Positions 33,647-42,339 of a DNA stretch of 64,000 bases are shown here, piece after piece. The stretch is from GCA-2861595 sp035536185 (GTDB lineage Bacteria > Actinomycetota > Acidimicrobiia > Acidimicrobiales > GCA-2861595), in assembly GCA_035536185.1 (NCBI GenBank), contig DATLOM010000057.1, positions 1-64,000 of the forward strand, read 5' to 3'. Under the pieces are notes generated by a model. It worked only from the letters and a program-made list of their open reading frames with translations, did no database searches and had not been told where the DNA came from. A program made the position numbers and the translations under genes. Every line of letters starts with the position of its first letter. Position 1 is the stretch's first letter.

Positions 33647-34993
33647 ATGGGAGACACCGATCCTCAGGGACGTTGGTCGTGGGGCCGGCCCGACGACACC
33701 GAGGCCGACGATCCTGCGGCCCGGGCCCTGACGCCCGAGGGTCTGGGTGGGGGACCGGGGACGGTGGCGCAGCCTCGATCCCCGGAGCCCGAGGAGGAAA
33801 GCCCGTACCTGCCCCCGCTGGCACCCGAGGGCCCGGCACCTGGCTGGGCCCCGACCAGGGCCCCGGCCAAGCCGGCCGGCGGGGGGTCCCGGTGGCTCGC
33901 CGTGGCCCTCGTGGCCGCCCTGGTCGGTGCGGCGGTGGGTGGAGGCGTGGCCACGCTGGTCGCCGAGGACGACGAGGCTGGCGCATCCCGTCCCATTTCG
34001 CCCTTCAGCAACAACACCAGCAACGTGGCCAAGCCTCAGGACATCCAGGCCATCCTGGCCAAGGTGCAGCCGGGCGTGGTCGCCATCCGCACCGAGGCGT
34101 TCGGGGGCGGAGGTGGCTTCGATCTCCTGCCCAGCCCGCAGCGGGGCGCCGGCACGGGGATGCTGCTGAACGCCGAAGGCGACATCCTGACCAACGCCCA
34201 CGTCGTCGGTGGGGCCACCAACCTCAAGGTGACGTTGTTCGGCGAGACGGACCCTCGGGATGCCGACATTCGTGGCCTCGCTCCCGATGCCGATGTCGCC
34301 GTCATCCGGCTGCGCGACACCGAGGGGCTGGAGGGCCGGCCGGTGCGGCTGGGCTCGTCACAGACGCTCAAGGTCGGGGACGACGTGGTCGCCATCGGCA
34401 ACGCCCTGGCCCTCCCCGGCGGCCCGACGGTCACCACCGGGATCGTGTCGGCCATCGAGCGGTCGATCGACGCCGGGAACGAGCGGCTGTCCAACCTCAT
34501 CCAGACCGACGCGGCGATCAATCCGGGCAATTCCGGCGGCCCGCTGGTCAACGCCGAGGGCGAGGTCATCGGGGTGAACACGGCGGTGGTGCGCCAGGAG
34601 CTGGCCCAGAACATCGGCTTCGCCATTGCCATCGACACCATCAAGCCGATGCTGGAACCGCTCACCAAGGGCGAGGCCCTCGCTCCCCAGGCGTTCCTGG
34701 GCGTGAGCACCGTCACCTTGACGCCGGAGATCCGGGAGCAGTTCGACTTCACGCCGGAGAAGGGCGCAGTGGTGGCCGAGGTCGTGCCCGGTTCGCCCGC
34801 GGATGCCGCCGGGTTGCAGAGCAACGACGTGATCATCCGCATCGCCGACACGGACATCGTCACCAACGTCGACGTCCAGAAAGAGGTCCGTACGAACAAG
34901 CCGGGCGACAAGGTGCCGATCGTGTGGATGCGGGGTTCGGAGGAGCGGCGGGCCGAGGTCACCCTGGGGGCCCGGCCGGTGGCCCAGCGGTAG
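33647..34993 (+). CDS. HtrA/DegP-like membrane-anchored serine protease with PDZ domain
   Basis: A 448-aa S1C protease. A Pro/Glu-rich cytoplasmic N-terminus precedes one TM helix (residues about 82-105). The trypsin-like domain has the complete triad: His in ILTNAHVVGG, Asp in DADVAVIRL and Ser in NPGNSGGPLV. One C-terminal PDZ domain follows (FLGVSTVTLTPEIREQF, GSPADAAGLQSNDVII). It should act on misfolded or signalling proteins outside the membrane. ATG 33647 is chosen because GGAGGAG precedes it; an ATG 12 bases earlier contains part of that ribosome-binding site. A second HtrA-like gene lies at 40254. Confidence 0.88.
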   Translation: MGDTDPQGRWSWGRPDDTEADDPAARALTPEGLGGGPGTVAQPRSPEPEEESPYLPPLAPEGPAPGWAPTRAPAKPAGGGSRWLAVALVAALVGAAVGGGVATLVAEDDEAGASRPISPFSNNTSNVAKPQDIQAILAKVQPGVVAIRTEAFGGGGGFDLLPSPQRGAGTGMLLNAEGDILTNAHVVGGATNLKVTLFGETDPRDADIRGLAPDADVAVIRLRDTEGLEGRPVRLGSSQTLKVGDDVVAIGNALALPGGPTVTTGIVSAIERSIDAGNERLSNLIQTDAAINPGNSGGPLVNAEGEVIGVNTAVVRQELAQNIGFAIAIDTIKPMLEPLTKGEALAPQAFLGVSTVTLTPEIREQFDFTPEKGAVVAEVVPGSPADAAGLQSNDVIIRIADTDIVTNVDVQKEVRTNKPGDKVPIVWMRGSEERRAEVTLGARPVAQR

Positions 34994-35003
34994 GGTGCCG
35001 GCC

Positions 35004-35309
35004 ATGTCCACCATGTCCGCCGCGGGCGACACCCTTCCTCCCCAACCCCCCCGTGGCCACGTCCGCATCGTCTACCTCGGCCCCGTTGCCCCCCACTGGG
35101 ACGTGCAGTCCGACTTCGGCGACCGCGCCCTGATCGAGGAGTTCCGCCAGCGGGCGCTGGCCCGCCTCATCCTCCTGCCCCCCCACGACCCGCAGTTCCG
35201 GCGGAACCGGGAACGGGTGGCGCGGGATGCCGAGCGGGAGAACATCATTCTCGATTGGGACCTCGGCATGCCCGAGGAGGACGAGCCGCCGGCGCCCTCC
35301 GCTCGCTGA
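35004..35309 (+). CDS. Conserved-looking hypothetical protein
   Basis: A 101-aa protein without a recognised domain. After a short Pro-rich N-terminus comes VRIVYLGPVAPHWDVQSDFG, a helix rich in Arg/Ala (IEEFRQRALARLILLP) and an acidic C-terminus. Three start codons are close together (GTG 34995, ATG 35004, ATG 35013); 35004 is a compromise. Composition and position, 10 bases after the protease stop, suggest one transcript with it. No function assigned. Confidence 0.55.
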   Translation: MSTMSAAGDTLPPQPPRGHVRIVYLGPVAPHWDVQSDFGDRALIEEFRQRALARLILLPPHDPQFRRNRERVARDAERENIILDWDLGMPEEDEPPAPSAR

Positions 35310-35350
35310 CCGTCCCCCGATCCGGCCGTCTGGGGCCGTAGGATTTTCAG

Positions 35351-36619
35351 ATGGTGGAGCTGTCGACGTCGACATTGATCGCCGTCGCGGGTGGCGCCGG
35401 CGCTCTGGTGCTCCTGCTCCTGGTCCTTCTGGTCAGCGCCCGCCGGGCTGCACGTCCCGACGACAACCGGGTGGCCTCGGTCGCCGCCCGCCTCCAGGGC
35501 CCGGAGTCCGGCGGCGAGGAGCACGGCGACGAGCACGACGCGGTGAGCCGGCTGGAGCGTGTGGCCCAGGGCGCCGTGTTGCGGGCCAGTGACGCCGAGG
35601 ACGCCGTGTTCCGGCTCAAGGGCGGGATCGACGGTCTCGCCGACGGGGTGATCGTGTGCGACGAGCTGAGCGAGATCGTGTACCGCAACACCGCGGCCGA
35701 CAGCTTCGTCGAGGACGATGAGATAGTGCGTGAGGCGGTCGAGGAGATGCTCACCGCCGGCGTGCAGGGGGAACGGCGTTCCCGGGTGCTGGAGCTCCTG
35801 GGACCACCCCGGCGGAGCCTGGCCGTGGCCGGCAGCCCCCTCGACGACGGGCGCCGGCTGGTCGGTGCCGCGGTGACGGTGTCGGACGTGTCGGAGCGCC
35901 GGCGCCTCGAGGCCGTCCGCCGGGACTTCGTCACGAACCTCACGGCCGAGCTGAAGACCCCGGTGGCGGCCCTGGGGCTGCTCGCCGGCACCATCGTGCG
36001 GGAGGACGATCCTGCCATCACCCGGCGCCTGGCCGAGCGCCTGGGCCAGGACTCGCTCCGGGTGGGCCGGATGATCGACGATCTGGTCGAGTTGAGCAGG
36101 CTCGACGCCCAGCTCCTACCGGTGCGCGAGCCCGTGCCCGTGCACCTCGTGGTGGCCCAGGCCGTCGAGGAGATTCGCTCGCTGGCCATCCACCGCAGCA
36201 TCTCCATCGACACCTCCGAGGCGCCGCCCACCCTCACCGTGGTGGGTGACCGCCGCCAGCTGGTGTCGGGGCTGCGCCACCTGGTCGAGAACGCCGTGCG
36301 CTTCTCGGGCCCGGGGAGCCGGGTGGAGGTCAAGGCCAGCGTGAACGGCGAGACGGTGGAGCTGTCGGTGCACGACACGGGTTCGGGCATCCCCGCTCGG
36401 GAGCTCGACCGGATCTTCGAGTGCTTCTACCGGGTGGACGCCGCCCGCGGCCCCGACAGCGCCGGCATAGGCATCGGCCTGGCCATCGCCTCCCAGGTGG
36501 CCGGCGGCCATGGCGGCGAGATCAACGTGGAGTCCATGGAAGGCGAGGGTTCGACCTTCACCCTGCGCCTGCCCGCCGGCCCAGGCGCCCGGTCGGCCCC
36601 GGTCCGCCAAGCCGGCTGA
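35351..36619 (+). CDS. SenX3-like sensor histidine kinase lacking the phospho-accepting His
   Basis: A 422-aa protein: one N-terminal TM helix (LIAVAGGAGALVLLLLVLLV), a PAS-like domain (LADGVIVCDELSEIVYRNTA), a HisKA-like dimerisation helix and an ATPase domain. The ATPase boxes look intact: N box HLVENAVRFS, DTGSGIPA, F box IFECFYRVD and GIGIGLAI. In the H box, where SenX3 relatives read S-H-E-L-K-T-P, this protein reads LTAELKTPV. Residue 199 is Ala (codon GCC at 35945). It is therefore either a pseudokinase or uses another residue. No response regulator is adjacent. The start is ATG with no strong ribosome-binding site. Confidence 0.8.
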   Translation: MVELSTSTLIAVAGGAGALVLLLLVLLVSARRAARPDDNRVASVAARLQGPESGGEEHGDEHDAVSRLERVAQGAVLRASDAEDAVFRLKGGIDGLADGVIVCDELSEIVYRNTAADSFVEDDEIVREAVEEMLTAGVQGERRSRVLELLGPPRRSLAVAGSPLDDGRRLVGAAVTVSDVSERRRLEAVRRDFVTNLTAELKTPVAALGLLAGTIVREDDPAITRRLAERLGQDSLRVGRMIDDLVELSRLDAQLLPVREPVPVHLVVAQAVEEIRSLAIHRSISIDTSEAPPTLTVVGDRRQLVSGLRHLVENAVRFSGPGSRVEVKASVNGETVELSVHDTGSGIPARELDRIFECFYRVDAARGPDSAGIGIGLAIASQVAGGHGGEINVESMEGEGSTFTLRLPAGPGARSAPVRQAG

Positions 36620-36621
36620 GC

Positions 36622-37197
36622 TCAGCGGCGGCGGCCCTTGCCCTTGCGGGCGGGGAGGATGTCGTCGTCGGTCCTGGTCCAGGGGCGGGCGTGCTCCCGG
36701 TCCGGGGGCGGGGGCGGGGTCGGCTCGGGTTCGAAGGCCGGCAGGTCTGGCTCCGACGTGGCTTCGGGCTCCGGTTCGTACTCGTCTTGGAAGGCGGGCT
36801 CGGGTGTGGCGGCGGGCGGCGGTGGCGGGGGGGGCGGCGGAGGAGGAGGTGGCTCGGCGACGCTGAGCCACGAGGGGCTGGCCGGTTCTTCGTACTCCGA
36901 GCTAGCCGGCGGCGGGGGGGGCGGGGGGACGGCTTCGAAGGTCTGCGGCTCCGCATCCGCCTCGGCATGCGCATCCGGCGCGGACAACTGCTCGGCCTCG
37001 GCCAGGGCGGCGGCGATGGCCGCGTCCATGTCCTCGTCGGACATCTCCTCGACCGGGATCTCCAGGGGCGGGTTGTCCCCGGCCATCTCCTTCTCGGCGT
37101 TCGAGGCAGTGGCCGGAGGACCTGGCACCCAGGTGGAGAACACCTCGTCCAAGTGGGCTTCGTCCGCCCATTCGGGCCCCTCGTCGGGACTGGTCAT
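36622..37197 (-). CDS. Proline-rich acidic hypothetical protein
   Basis: A 191-aa protein. An acidic N-terminal region (PDEGPEWADEAHLDEVFSTW, then EEMSDEDMDAAIAAALAEAE) leads to a long low-complexity Pro/Glu region with a run of 13 prolines, and a basic C-terminus (ARKGKGRRR). No TM segment. ATG 37197 is chosen because the upstream extension lacks coding character. It converges on the histidine kinase gene with a two-base gap. Expression is plausible from codon pattern; function unknown. Confidence 0.5.
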   Translation of the reverse strand: MTSPDEGPEWADEAHLDEVFSTWVPGPPATASNAEKEMAGDNPPLEIPVEEMSDEDMDAAIAAALAEAEQLSAPDAHAEADAEPQTFEAVPPPPPPPASSEYEEPASPSWLSVAEPPPPPPPPPPPPPAATPEPAFQDEYEPEPEATSEPDLPAFEPEPTPPPPPDREHARPWTRTDDDILPARKGKGRRR

Positions 37198-37261
37198 CGC
37201 CTCGATGCTACCTGGCGGTGAGGTTCTGTGAGCCCAGCCGCCGGCCCCTACCATTCCACCC

Positions 37262-38527
37262 GTGCCGAGGGACACCGGATGGCGTCCTCTGCGGCCGCCG
37301 GCAGAGGGCCACGATCCCCGACTGCGGGCGACACCGTTCTCCCGGTTGTCGGGCACTCATGCCCTGTCCGTGGCCGGCGACGCCCTGGTCACCCTTGCCC
37401 TCGCCGGCTCGCTGTTCTTCAGCATCTCGCCCAATGAGGCCCGGGGGCGGGTGGCCCTCTCGCTGGTGCTGACCATCGCGCCCTTTGGTGTGGTGGCACC
37501 GCTGCTCGGCCCGGCCATCGACCGCACCGCCGGCGGCCGGCGGGCCATGGTGTTCGTCGCCGCGCTCGGGCGGGGGATCGCCGCGCTGATGGCGGCGAGG
37601 GTGCTGACCAGCCTCGTGTTGTTCCCGGTGGCCTTCGTCCTCCTCGTGCTCTCGAAGACCCACGCCGTGGCCAAGAGCTCACTGGTTCCCACCGTGGTGG
37701 AGCGCAAGGAGGACCTGGTCCAGGCCAACTCGCGACTGTCGCTGCTGGGAGCGCTCGTGAGCATCGCCGCCGCCCTGCCGGGGGTCGCCGTCCTGCAACT
37801 GTTCGGTGCCGAATGGGTGATGCGCCTGGCCGCCGTGGTCTTCGCCGCGTCGGCTCTGGCCTCGCTGCGGATCGTGCAGGTCCACCCCGACACCGACCCT
37901 GCCCGTACGCGTCGTGGTGTGACGCCGGCCTGGCGGGACTCCGCCGCCGACATGATCCACCCTGGGATCCGGGCCGCGGCCACAGCCACCGGGGTGCTTC
38001 GCGCCGCCGTGGGCTTCCTCACCTTCCTGGTCGCGTTCGCCCTCCGGCGCGAGGGGGCGCCGGCCTGGGTGTTCGGTGCCGTGCTGGCGGCCAGCATGGC
38101 CGGATCGGTTCTCGGTGCCGTCGCCGCGCCGGCGCTGCGCCGCAAGATGATCGAGGAACACCTGCTGTCCGCCTCCCTCGGCCTGGTCGTGATCAGCGCC
38201 CTGGTTGCGGCCCAGCTCGGGGGTCGCCCTGCCGCCGTCGTGGCCGCCGGCAGCCTCGGCTTCGCGGCCAGCGCCGGCAAGCTGGCTTTCGACGCTGTGG
38301 TGCAACGGGACGCGCCGGAGACGGCTCAGGGCCGGTGGTTCGCCCGTTGCGAGGCCATCTTCCAGCTGAGCTGGGTGGTCGGCGCCCTGGTTCCCGTGGC
38401 TCTCGCCGTGCCCAGCAGGGCCGGCTACTTCCTCCTGGCCGCCGGCACGGCAGTGACCGTCGGGACCTACCTGGTCGGGTTGCGAGGACGGGGGGCTCCG
38501 GCGCCGGCGCCCCCTCCATCGCCATGA
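37262..38527 (+). CDS. MFS transporter
   Basis: A 421-aa membrane protein with about twelve hydrophobic helices and the major-facilitator A-like motif between helices 2 and 3 (GPAIDRTAGGRRAMV). TM examples are ALVTLALAGSLFFSI and GFLTFLVAFALRRE. Substrate cannot be predicted; drug or metabolite efflux is common for this size. GTG 37262 begins a short basic N-terminus. The stop overlaps the phosphoesterase start (ATGA), so the two are co-translated. Confidence 0.8.
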   Translation: MPRDTGWRPLRPPAEGHDPRLRATPFSRLSGTHALSVAGDALVTLALAGSLFFSISPNEARGRVALSLVLTIAPFGVVAPLLGPAIDRTAGGRRAMVFVAALGRGIAALMAARVLTSLVLFPVAFVLLVLSKTHAVAKSSLVPTVVERKEDLVQANSRLSLLGALVSIAAALPGVAVLQLFGAEWVMRLAAVVFAASALASLRIVQVHPDTDPARTRRGVTPAWRDSAADMIHPGIRAAATATGVLRAAVGFLTFLVAFALRREGAPAWVFGAVLAASMAGSVLGAVAAPALRRKMIEEHLLSASLGLVVISALVAAQLGGRPAAVVAAGSLGFAASAGKLAFDAVVQRDAPETAQGRWFARCEAIFQLSWVVGALVPVALAVPSRAGYFLLAAGTAVTVGTYLVGLRGRGAPAPAPPPSP

Positions 38528-39042
38528 CGGTGCGGGCGGTGGTGCTGGCCGACACCCACCTGCGGCCCGGTGCGGGAGGCGGCGGGCTGCTCGGCCGCCT
38601 GCCCGAACCTGCCCGCCAGGCGTTGACCCGAGCCGACGTCGTGCTCCACGCCGGCGACATCGTCACCGCCCACCTCCTACACGAGCTTTCCGCCATCGCG
38701 CCCGTCCTAGCCGTGCGGGGCAACAACGACGGCGACCCGTCGCTGTCCCACGTCCCCGAGGTGCGGCTGGAGGTACTCGCCGGCGTGCGGGTAGGGATGA
38801 TCCACGGCAGCGGTGCCCGCGCCGGCCGCGAAGCCCGTCTCCGCCGCCTGTTCCCGGATGCCGGCGTCGTCGTCTTCGGCCACAGCCACATCCCCTGGAA
38901 CGCCGAGGGGCTCGACGGCCAGCTCCTGTTCAACCCCGGCTCGCCGACGCAGCGCCGGGCGCAGCCACACCAGACGATCGGTGTCCTCGACCTGGACGAG
39001 GGCCGCGTGCTCAGCCACGAGATCGTGATCGTCGGGCCCTAG
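38524..39042 (+). CDS. YfcE/MJ0936-type metallophosphoesterase
   Basis: A 172-aa enzyme with the calcineurin-like motif set: DTHLRPG, HAGDIV, GNNDGD, IHGSG and FGHSHIPW, which together bind two metal ions. Small family members hydrolyse phosphodiesters such as bis-pNPP or cyclic nucleotides; the physiological substrate is unknown. ATG 38524 overlaps the transporter stop. The gene is convergent with the zincin_2 gene 13 bases beyond. Confidence 0.88.
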   Translation: MTVRAVVLADTHLRPGAGGGGLLGRLPEPARQALTRADVVLHAGDIVTAHLLHELSAIAPVLAVRGNNDGDPSLSHVPEVRLEVLAGVRVGMIHGSGARAGREARLRRLFPDAGVVVFGHSHIPWNAEGLDGQLLFNPGSPTQRRAQPHQTIGVLDLDEGRVLSHEIVIVGP

Positions 39043-39055
39043 TGCAAAAAAAGGC

Positions 39056-40231
39056 TCAGTAGGGGATGTCTATGCGCTCGAGCCACAGGCCGGGCGCGTC
39101 CACCTCAGCGGGCGTCGGCAGCTCCCGCTCTGAGCGCCACAGCCGGGAAAGACCTTCTTCGCCCGCCCGCTCGAGGATGCCGGCCACGAAGGCCGAGCCC
39201 CGGTCGTACTGAGCCTGGCCGAGCTCGAGGCCGAACATCCTCTCCACGAACTGATCGGCATCGGTGCGCTCGACCCGCCGCCGGCGCAGGGCCTCCGACA
39301 GTGGCCCGAAGGACCCCAGCAGGTTGCGGCCGACGGTGTCCATGACGTGGTCGACGTAACCCGCGATGGCCCCCACCAGGGCCTCGACCCGCGTGAGCAC
39401 CTGGCGTTGCTCGGGCGTCTCCATGGCTCCCAGCAGCTCGGCGGGATCACCGAGGACGGCCTGGAACGATGCCGGGTTCCCGGGATCGATCTCGCCCATG
39501 CGTTCCTCGAACACGGCGGGATCGGGCCTGAAGCCACGGACGTAGGTGCCGAGGAGCTCGTCGAGGCGGTCACGGACGTGGCGCCGGCTGATCACGCTGT
39601 GGTGGCTCAGCTCGCTCAGGCACACCCAGAGGCGGACGTCGTCCAGCGGGAGGCTCCAGTCCTTGGCGAAGGAGTTGACGTTCACGGGCACGACCAGGAG
39701 CTCGTGCGACGGAGGCCTCGGGATCGGCAGGTCGTACTGGCCGAAGGCCCGTTGGGCCATATGACCCACCATCGTGCCCGCCTGCATCCCGATCAGGAGC
39801 GGGCCGACCACCTGGGTGACGCCCCCCAACAGCTCGATGGTGGGATCGGGGGCATCGTCGATCTGAGCATCCGGGCCGCGGGTGGCCATGGCCGCGGCCA
39901 GGCCTTCGAAGAACGTGCGGTAGGCGTCGAGGGTGAGGTTGGCCCACTCCCCCCGCCCGACCGGGCGGATGGTGACGACCCCGCCGTCCGCCGCCGGCGG
40001 CAGGCCGGTGGTCCCGGCCACCTGCAGCTCGGCCACGCGCGCCAGCTCCTCGTAGCGGATGCGCTCCAGCGGCTCGACGTTCGCCTCAGAGGCCCCCTCG
40101 GTGGCCAGCCACCGGGCCAGCTGGCGGGCGACCTCCAGGTTGAGCGGCCCCTGGTTGGCGAAGAGCTTGGCCAGCTCCCCGAACAGGCCCTCGAACGGGT
40201 TACCGCTGCCGAAGGGGCCGGGCACGCTCAC
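39056..40231 (-). CDS. Zincin_2 (DUF2342) family protein with altered HExxH motif
   Basis: A 391-aa protein matching the actinobacterial zinc-dependent metalloprotease family by GPLNLEVARQLARWLA, ELARVAELQVA, MQAGTMVGHMAQRAFGQYD and VNVNSFAKDWSLP. Where zincins carry HExxH, this protein reads CLSELSHH. The first metal-binding His is Ser (residue 206, codon at 39614-39616), so normal zinc proteolysis is doubtful unless a neighbouring His substitutes. GTG 40231 is the start. It follows the HtrA-like gene on the same strand with a 22-base gap and is probably in its operon. Confidence 0.8.
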   Translation of the reverse strand: MSVPGPFGSGNPFEGLFGELAKLFANQGPLNLEVARQLARWLATEGASEANVEPLERIRYEELARVAELQVAGTTGLPPAADGGVVTIRPVGRGEWANLTLDAYRTFFEGLAAAMATRGPDAQIDDAPDPTIELLGGVTQVVGPLLIGMQAGTMVGHMAQRAFGQYDLPIPRPPSHELLVVPVNVNSFAKDWSLPLDDVRLWVCLSELSHHSVISRRHVRDRLDELLGTYVRGFRPDPAVFEERMGEIDPGNPASFQAVLGDPAELLGAMETPEQRQVLTRVEALVGAIAGYVDHVMDTVGRNLLGSFGPLSEALRRRRVERTDADQFVERMFGLELGQAQYDRGSAFVAGILERAGEEGLSRLWRSERELPTPAEVDAPGLWLERIDIPY

Positions 40232-40253
40232 CGGCCCATCGTAGGCGGCGACC

Positions 40254-41483
40254 TCAGGGACGGCTCGGGCGTTCAGCCAGCTTCACCTTCAGGGAGCGGG
40301 CTTGCTTGCCGCGGTGTACGGCCAGGGTGACCTCGTCGCCGGGGCGGTGGTTGCGCAGCTGGACCTTGAGGGCGCCCATGGACCGGACGGGGGCGCCGTC
40401 GACCGAGACGATGACGTCGCGCCTGGTTATCCCGGCCTGGCCGGCAGGGCTGTCGGGGCTGACGTTGCGGATCATGGCGCCACCGGGCACGCCCATCTCA
40501 CGGGCCATGGTGGAGTCCACATCCTCACCCTCCACGCCGAGCCACACGTGGACGGCGCGACCGCCGGCGATGATCTGGTCGGCCACGTCGCGGGCGATGT
40601 CGATGGGGGTGGCGAAGCCCATTCCCTCGGCCCCCAGCTCACTGACGGCGATCGCCGTGGTGACGCCGACCACGGCGCCGGACCCGTCCACCAGGGCGCC
40701 TCCGGACGACCCGGGGGCGATGGGGGCATCGGTCTGGATCATGTCGAGCAGCGGGGGGCCGTCGTCGTCGTCGCCGGCGTCGATCTCCCGGCCGAGGGCA
40801 CTCACCACGCCGACCGAGACCGAGGGACCTCCGGCCAGGCCGAGTGGCGACCCGATGGCCACGGCCAGCTGCCCCACCCGGAGCGAAGCGGCCGAACCCA
40901 GCGGCGCAGTGCCCAGACCGGTCCTGTCGATCTTCACCACGGCGATGTCGGTGTCGGCGTCGGACCCGACGAGCCGGGCGACCACCTCTTCGCCGTCGGC
41001 CATCACCACCGTGATCCTGCGGGCGCCGTCGACCACATGGTGATTCGTGAGGACGTGGCCGTCGCTGCGGAAGACGACGCCGGACCCGCTGCCGGGACCG
41101 TCACCGCCGTTGACGCGCAGCTGAACGAGCGCCGGTCTCATCTGCTCGGCGATGTCGACGATGGCGTTGGCGGGAGAGCCGGGCGCGGTGATGGCGGTGG
41201 CCGCGGCCGGGGCGACGACGCGCTCCACCGCCGGCGCCGCCGGTGCCGATGGGTGGTCGCGGAACCCACCACCGATCACGACCAGCCCCACGGTGAGGAG
41301 GGCGCTGATCGAGCCGGCCAGGAGGCCAACCTGCCACAGGGCGGTCGCCATGGATCTCTCGGTGGAGCTTCGCCAGTGGGCGGGGGCGGCGGCCACTTCG
41401 GACGGATGGCGCCAGATGCGGTCGTCGGGCGGGAGGAGCGGGGGCGGGGGACGGTCGTCACCCAACCCGTCGTCGAGCTCCAT
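40254..41483 (-). CDS. HtrA-like membrane-anchored serine protease with PDZ domain (second copy)
   Basis: A 409-aa S1C protease. The cytoplasmic N-terminus ends in RIWRHPSEVA, a motif common before the TM helix of actinobacterial HtrA proteins. The TM helix is at residues about 52-72 (QVGLLAGSISALLTVGLVVI). The triad is complete: His in VLTNHHVVDG, Asp in DTDIAVVKI and Ser in APGSSGGALV. A PDZ domain follows (WLGVEGEDVDS, SPAGQAGITRRDVIV). ATG 41483 is chosen over an upstream in-frame start that would overlap moaE. It is divergent from moaE with about 60 bases between. Confidence 0.87.
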   Translation of the reverse strand: MELDDGLGDDRPPPPLLPPDDRIWRHPSEVAAAPAHWRSSTERSMATALWQVGLLAGSISALLTVGLVVIGGGFRDHPSAPAAPAVERVVAPAAATAITAPGSPANAIVDIAEQMRPALVQLRVNGGDGPGSGSGVVFRSDGHVLTNHHVVDGARRITVVMADGEEVVARLVGSDADTDIAVVKIDRTGLGTAPLGSAASLRVGQLAVAIGSPLGLAGGPSVSVGVVSALGREIDAGDDDDGPPLLDMIQTDAPIAPGSSGGALVDGSGAVVGVTTAIAVSELGAEGMGFATPIDIARDVADQIIAGGRAVHVWLGVEGEDVDSTMAREMGVPGGAMIRNVSPDSPAGQAGITRRDVIVSVDGAPVRSMGALKVQLRNHRPGDEVTLAVHRGKQARSLKVKLAERPSRP

Positions 41484-41542
41484 GGGAACGAGGATAAGCG
41501 CCGGCACCTGCGGATTCAGGTCGGCGCCCGTAGCATTGGGGA

Positions 41543-42028
41543 GTGCGATCACCCGGGCTGCACGAGCCTCGAACCGCCGTCGACTGGACCGGGCTCACGG
41601 CCGCACCCATACCCGTCGCCGACGCGTTGGCGTGGGCGGTCGATCCTGGGTGCGGCGCGGTGGTGAGCTTCGCCGGAACGGTGCGTGACCACGCCGAGGG
41701 CCGCCCTGGCGTGAGCCTGCTCGAGTACGAGGCGTACGAGGACGAGGTGGAGCCCAGGCTCGATGCGCTGGCCGCCGAGGCGCGCCGCCGTTGGCCGGTG
41801 CTCGGTCGCCTGGTGCTTGTGCACCGCACCGGTGCCCTCGAGGTGGAGGAGGTGGCGGTGCTGGTAGTGGCCAGCGCGCCGCATCGCGCCGAGGCGTTCG
41901 AGGCGGCACAATGGTGCATCGACACGCTCAAGGCCACGGTGCCGATCTGGAAGCGTGAGACATGGCAGGACGGGGTCGACTGGGGCACCTGCGCCTCGGC
42001 CATCTCCGATCAGCCCGACAGGGGGTGA
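41543..42028 (+). CDS. moaE: Molybdopterin synthase catalytic subunit
   Basis: A 161-aa MoaE. It transfers sulfur from MoaD to precursor Z to make the dithiolene of molybdopterin, the cofactor needed by the nitrate reductase at 3312-5546. Motifs: GAVVSFAGTVRDH, LEYEAYEDEVEPRL, LVHRTGALEVEE, ASAPHRAEAFEA and the catalytic-lysine region LKATVPIWKRE. GTG 41543 is the start, with a poor ribosome-binding site. A small membrane protein gene follows by seven bases. Confidence 0.92.
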   Translation: MRSPGLHEPRTAVDWTGLTAAPIPVADALAWAVDPGCGAVVSFAGTVRDHAEGRPGVSLLEYEAYEDEVEPRLDALAAEARRRWPVLGRLVLVHRTGALEVEEVAVLVVASAPHRAEAFEAAQWCIDTLKATVPIWKRETWQDGVDWGTCASAISDQPDRG

Positions 42029-42035
42029 CGGTTCA

Positions 42036-42230
42036 GTGAGCAATCTCGCGTACCTCTTGTTGGCCATCACCTTCAGCCTGCTGGGCTCGCTGTTCGTCTG
42101 GTACCGCCACCGCCAGCCTCGTTCGCTCGAGTACGCGATCGACGAGTTCCAGCGTGAGCTACAGGCGCTGGCGCCCGAACAGGCGGGGCCAGGGCCACCC
42201 CCGAGGTCGCCCGACGAACGGGCGCCGTAG
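42036..42230 (+). CDS. Small single-span membrane protein
   Basis: A 64-aa protein with one N-terminal TM helix (YLLLAITFSLLGSLFVW), a basic patch (YRHRQPRSLEYA), a short amphipathic helix (IDEFQRELQAL) and a Pro-rich tail. GTG 42036 follows AGGGGGTGA. Lying between moaE and mreB, it may belong to either transcript. Similar small proteins occur near cell-shape genes, but no function can be given. Confidence 0.6.
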   Translation: MSNLAYLLLAITFSLLGSLFVWYRHRQPRSLEYAIDEFQRELQALAPEQAGPGPPPRSPDERAP

Positions 42231-42335
42231 TGCAGCCCTACGGAGCTCCGCACACGTCTGCCAACATGGCCGGCACGTCTCGCGAACCCGTCGATCGAGC
42301 AGGGCAGACGTGTCCTTAGTTCCACCGGGCTGCAC
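42230..42335 (+). promoter_or_regulatory. Nested inverted repeats forming a structured mreB leader
   Basis: Outer arms GTGCAGCCC (42230-42238) and GGGCTGCAC (42327-42335) enclose inner arms ACACGTCTGCC (42252-42262) and GGCAGACGTGT (42303-42313). All four are perfect matches. The leader fills the gap before mreB and ends four bases before its TTG start, so the folded form could hide the ribosome-binding region. Confidence 0.6.
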
Positions 42336-42339
42336 GTAG

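Noticed and set aside
33517..35133. Alternative-frame long ORF across the first HtrA gene
   Set aside because: Arg/Gly-rich shadow; the real frame has the full protease triad and PDZ domain.
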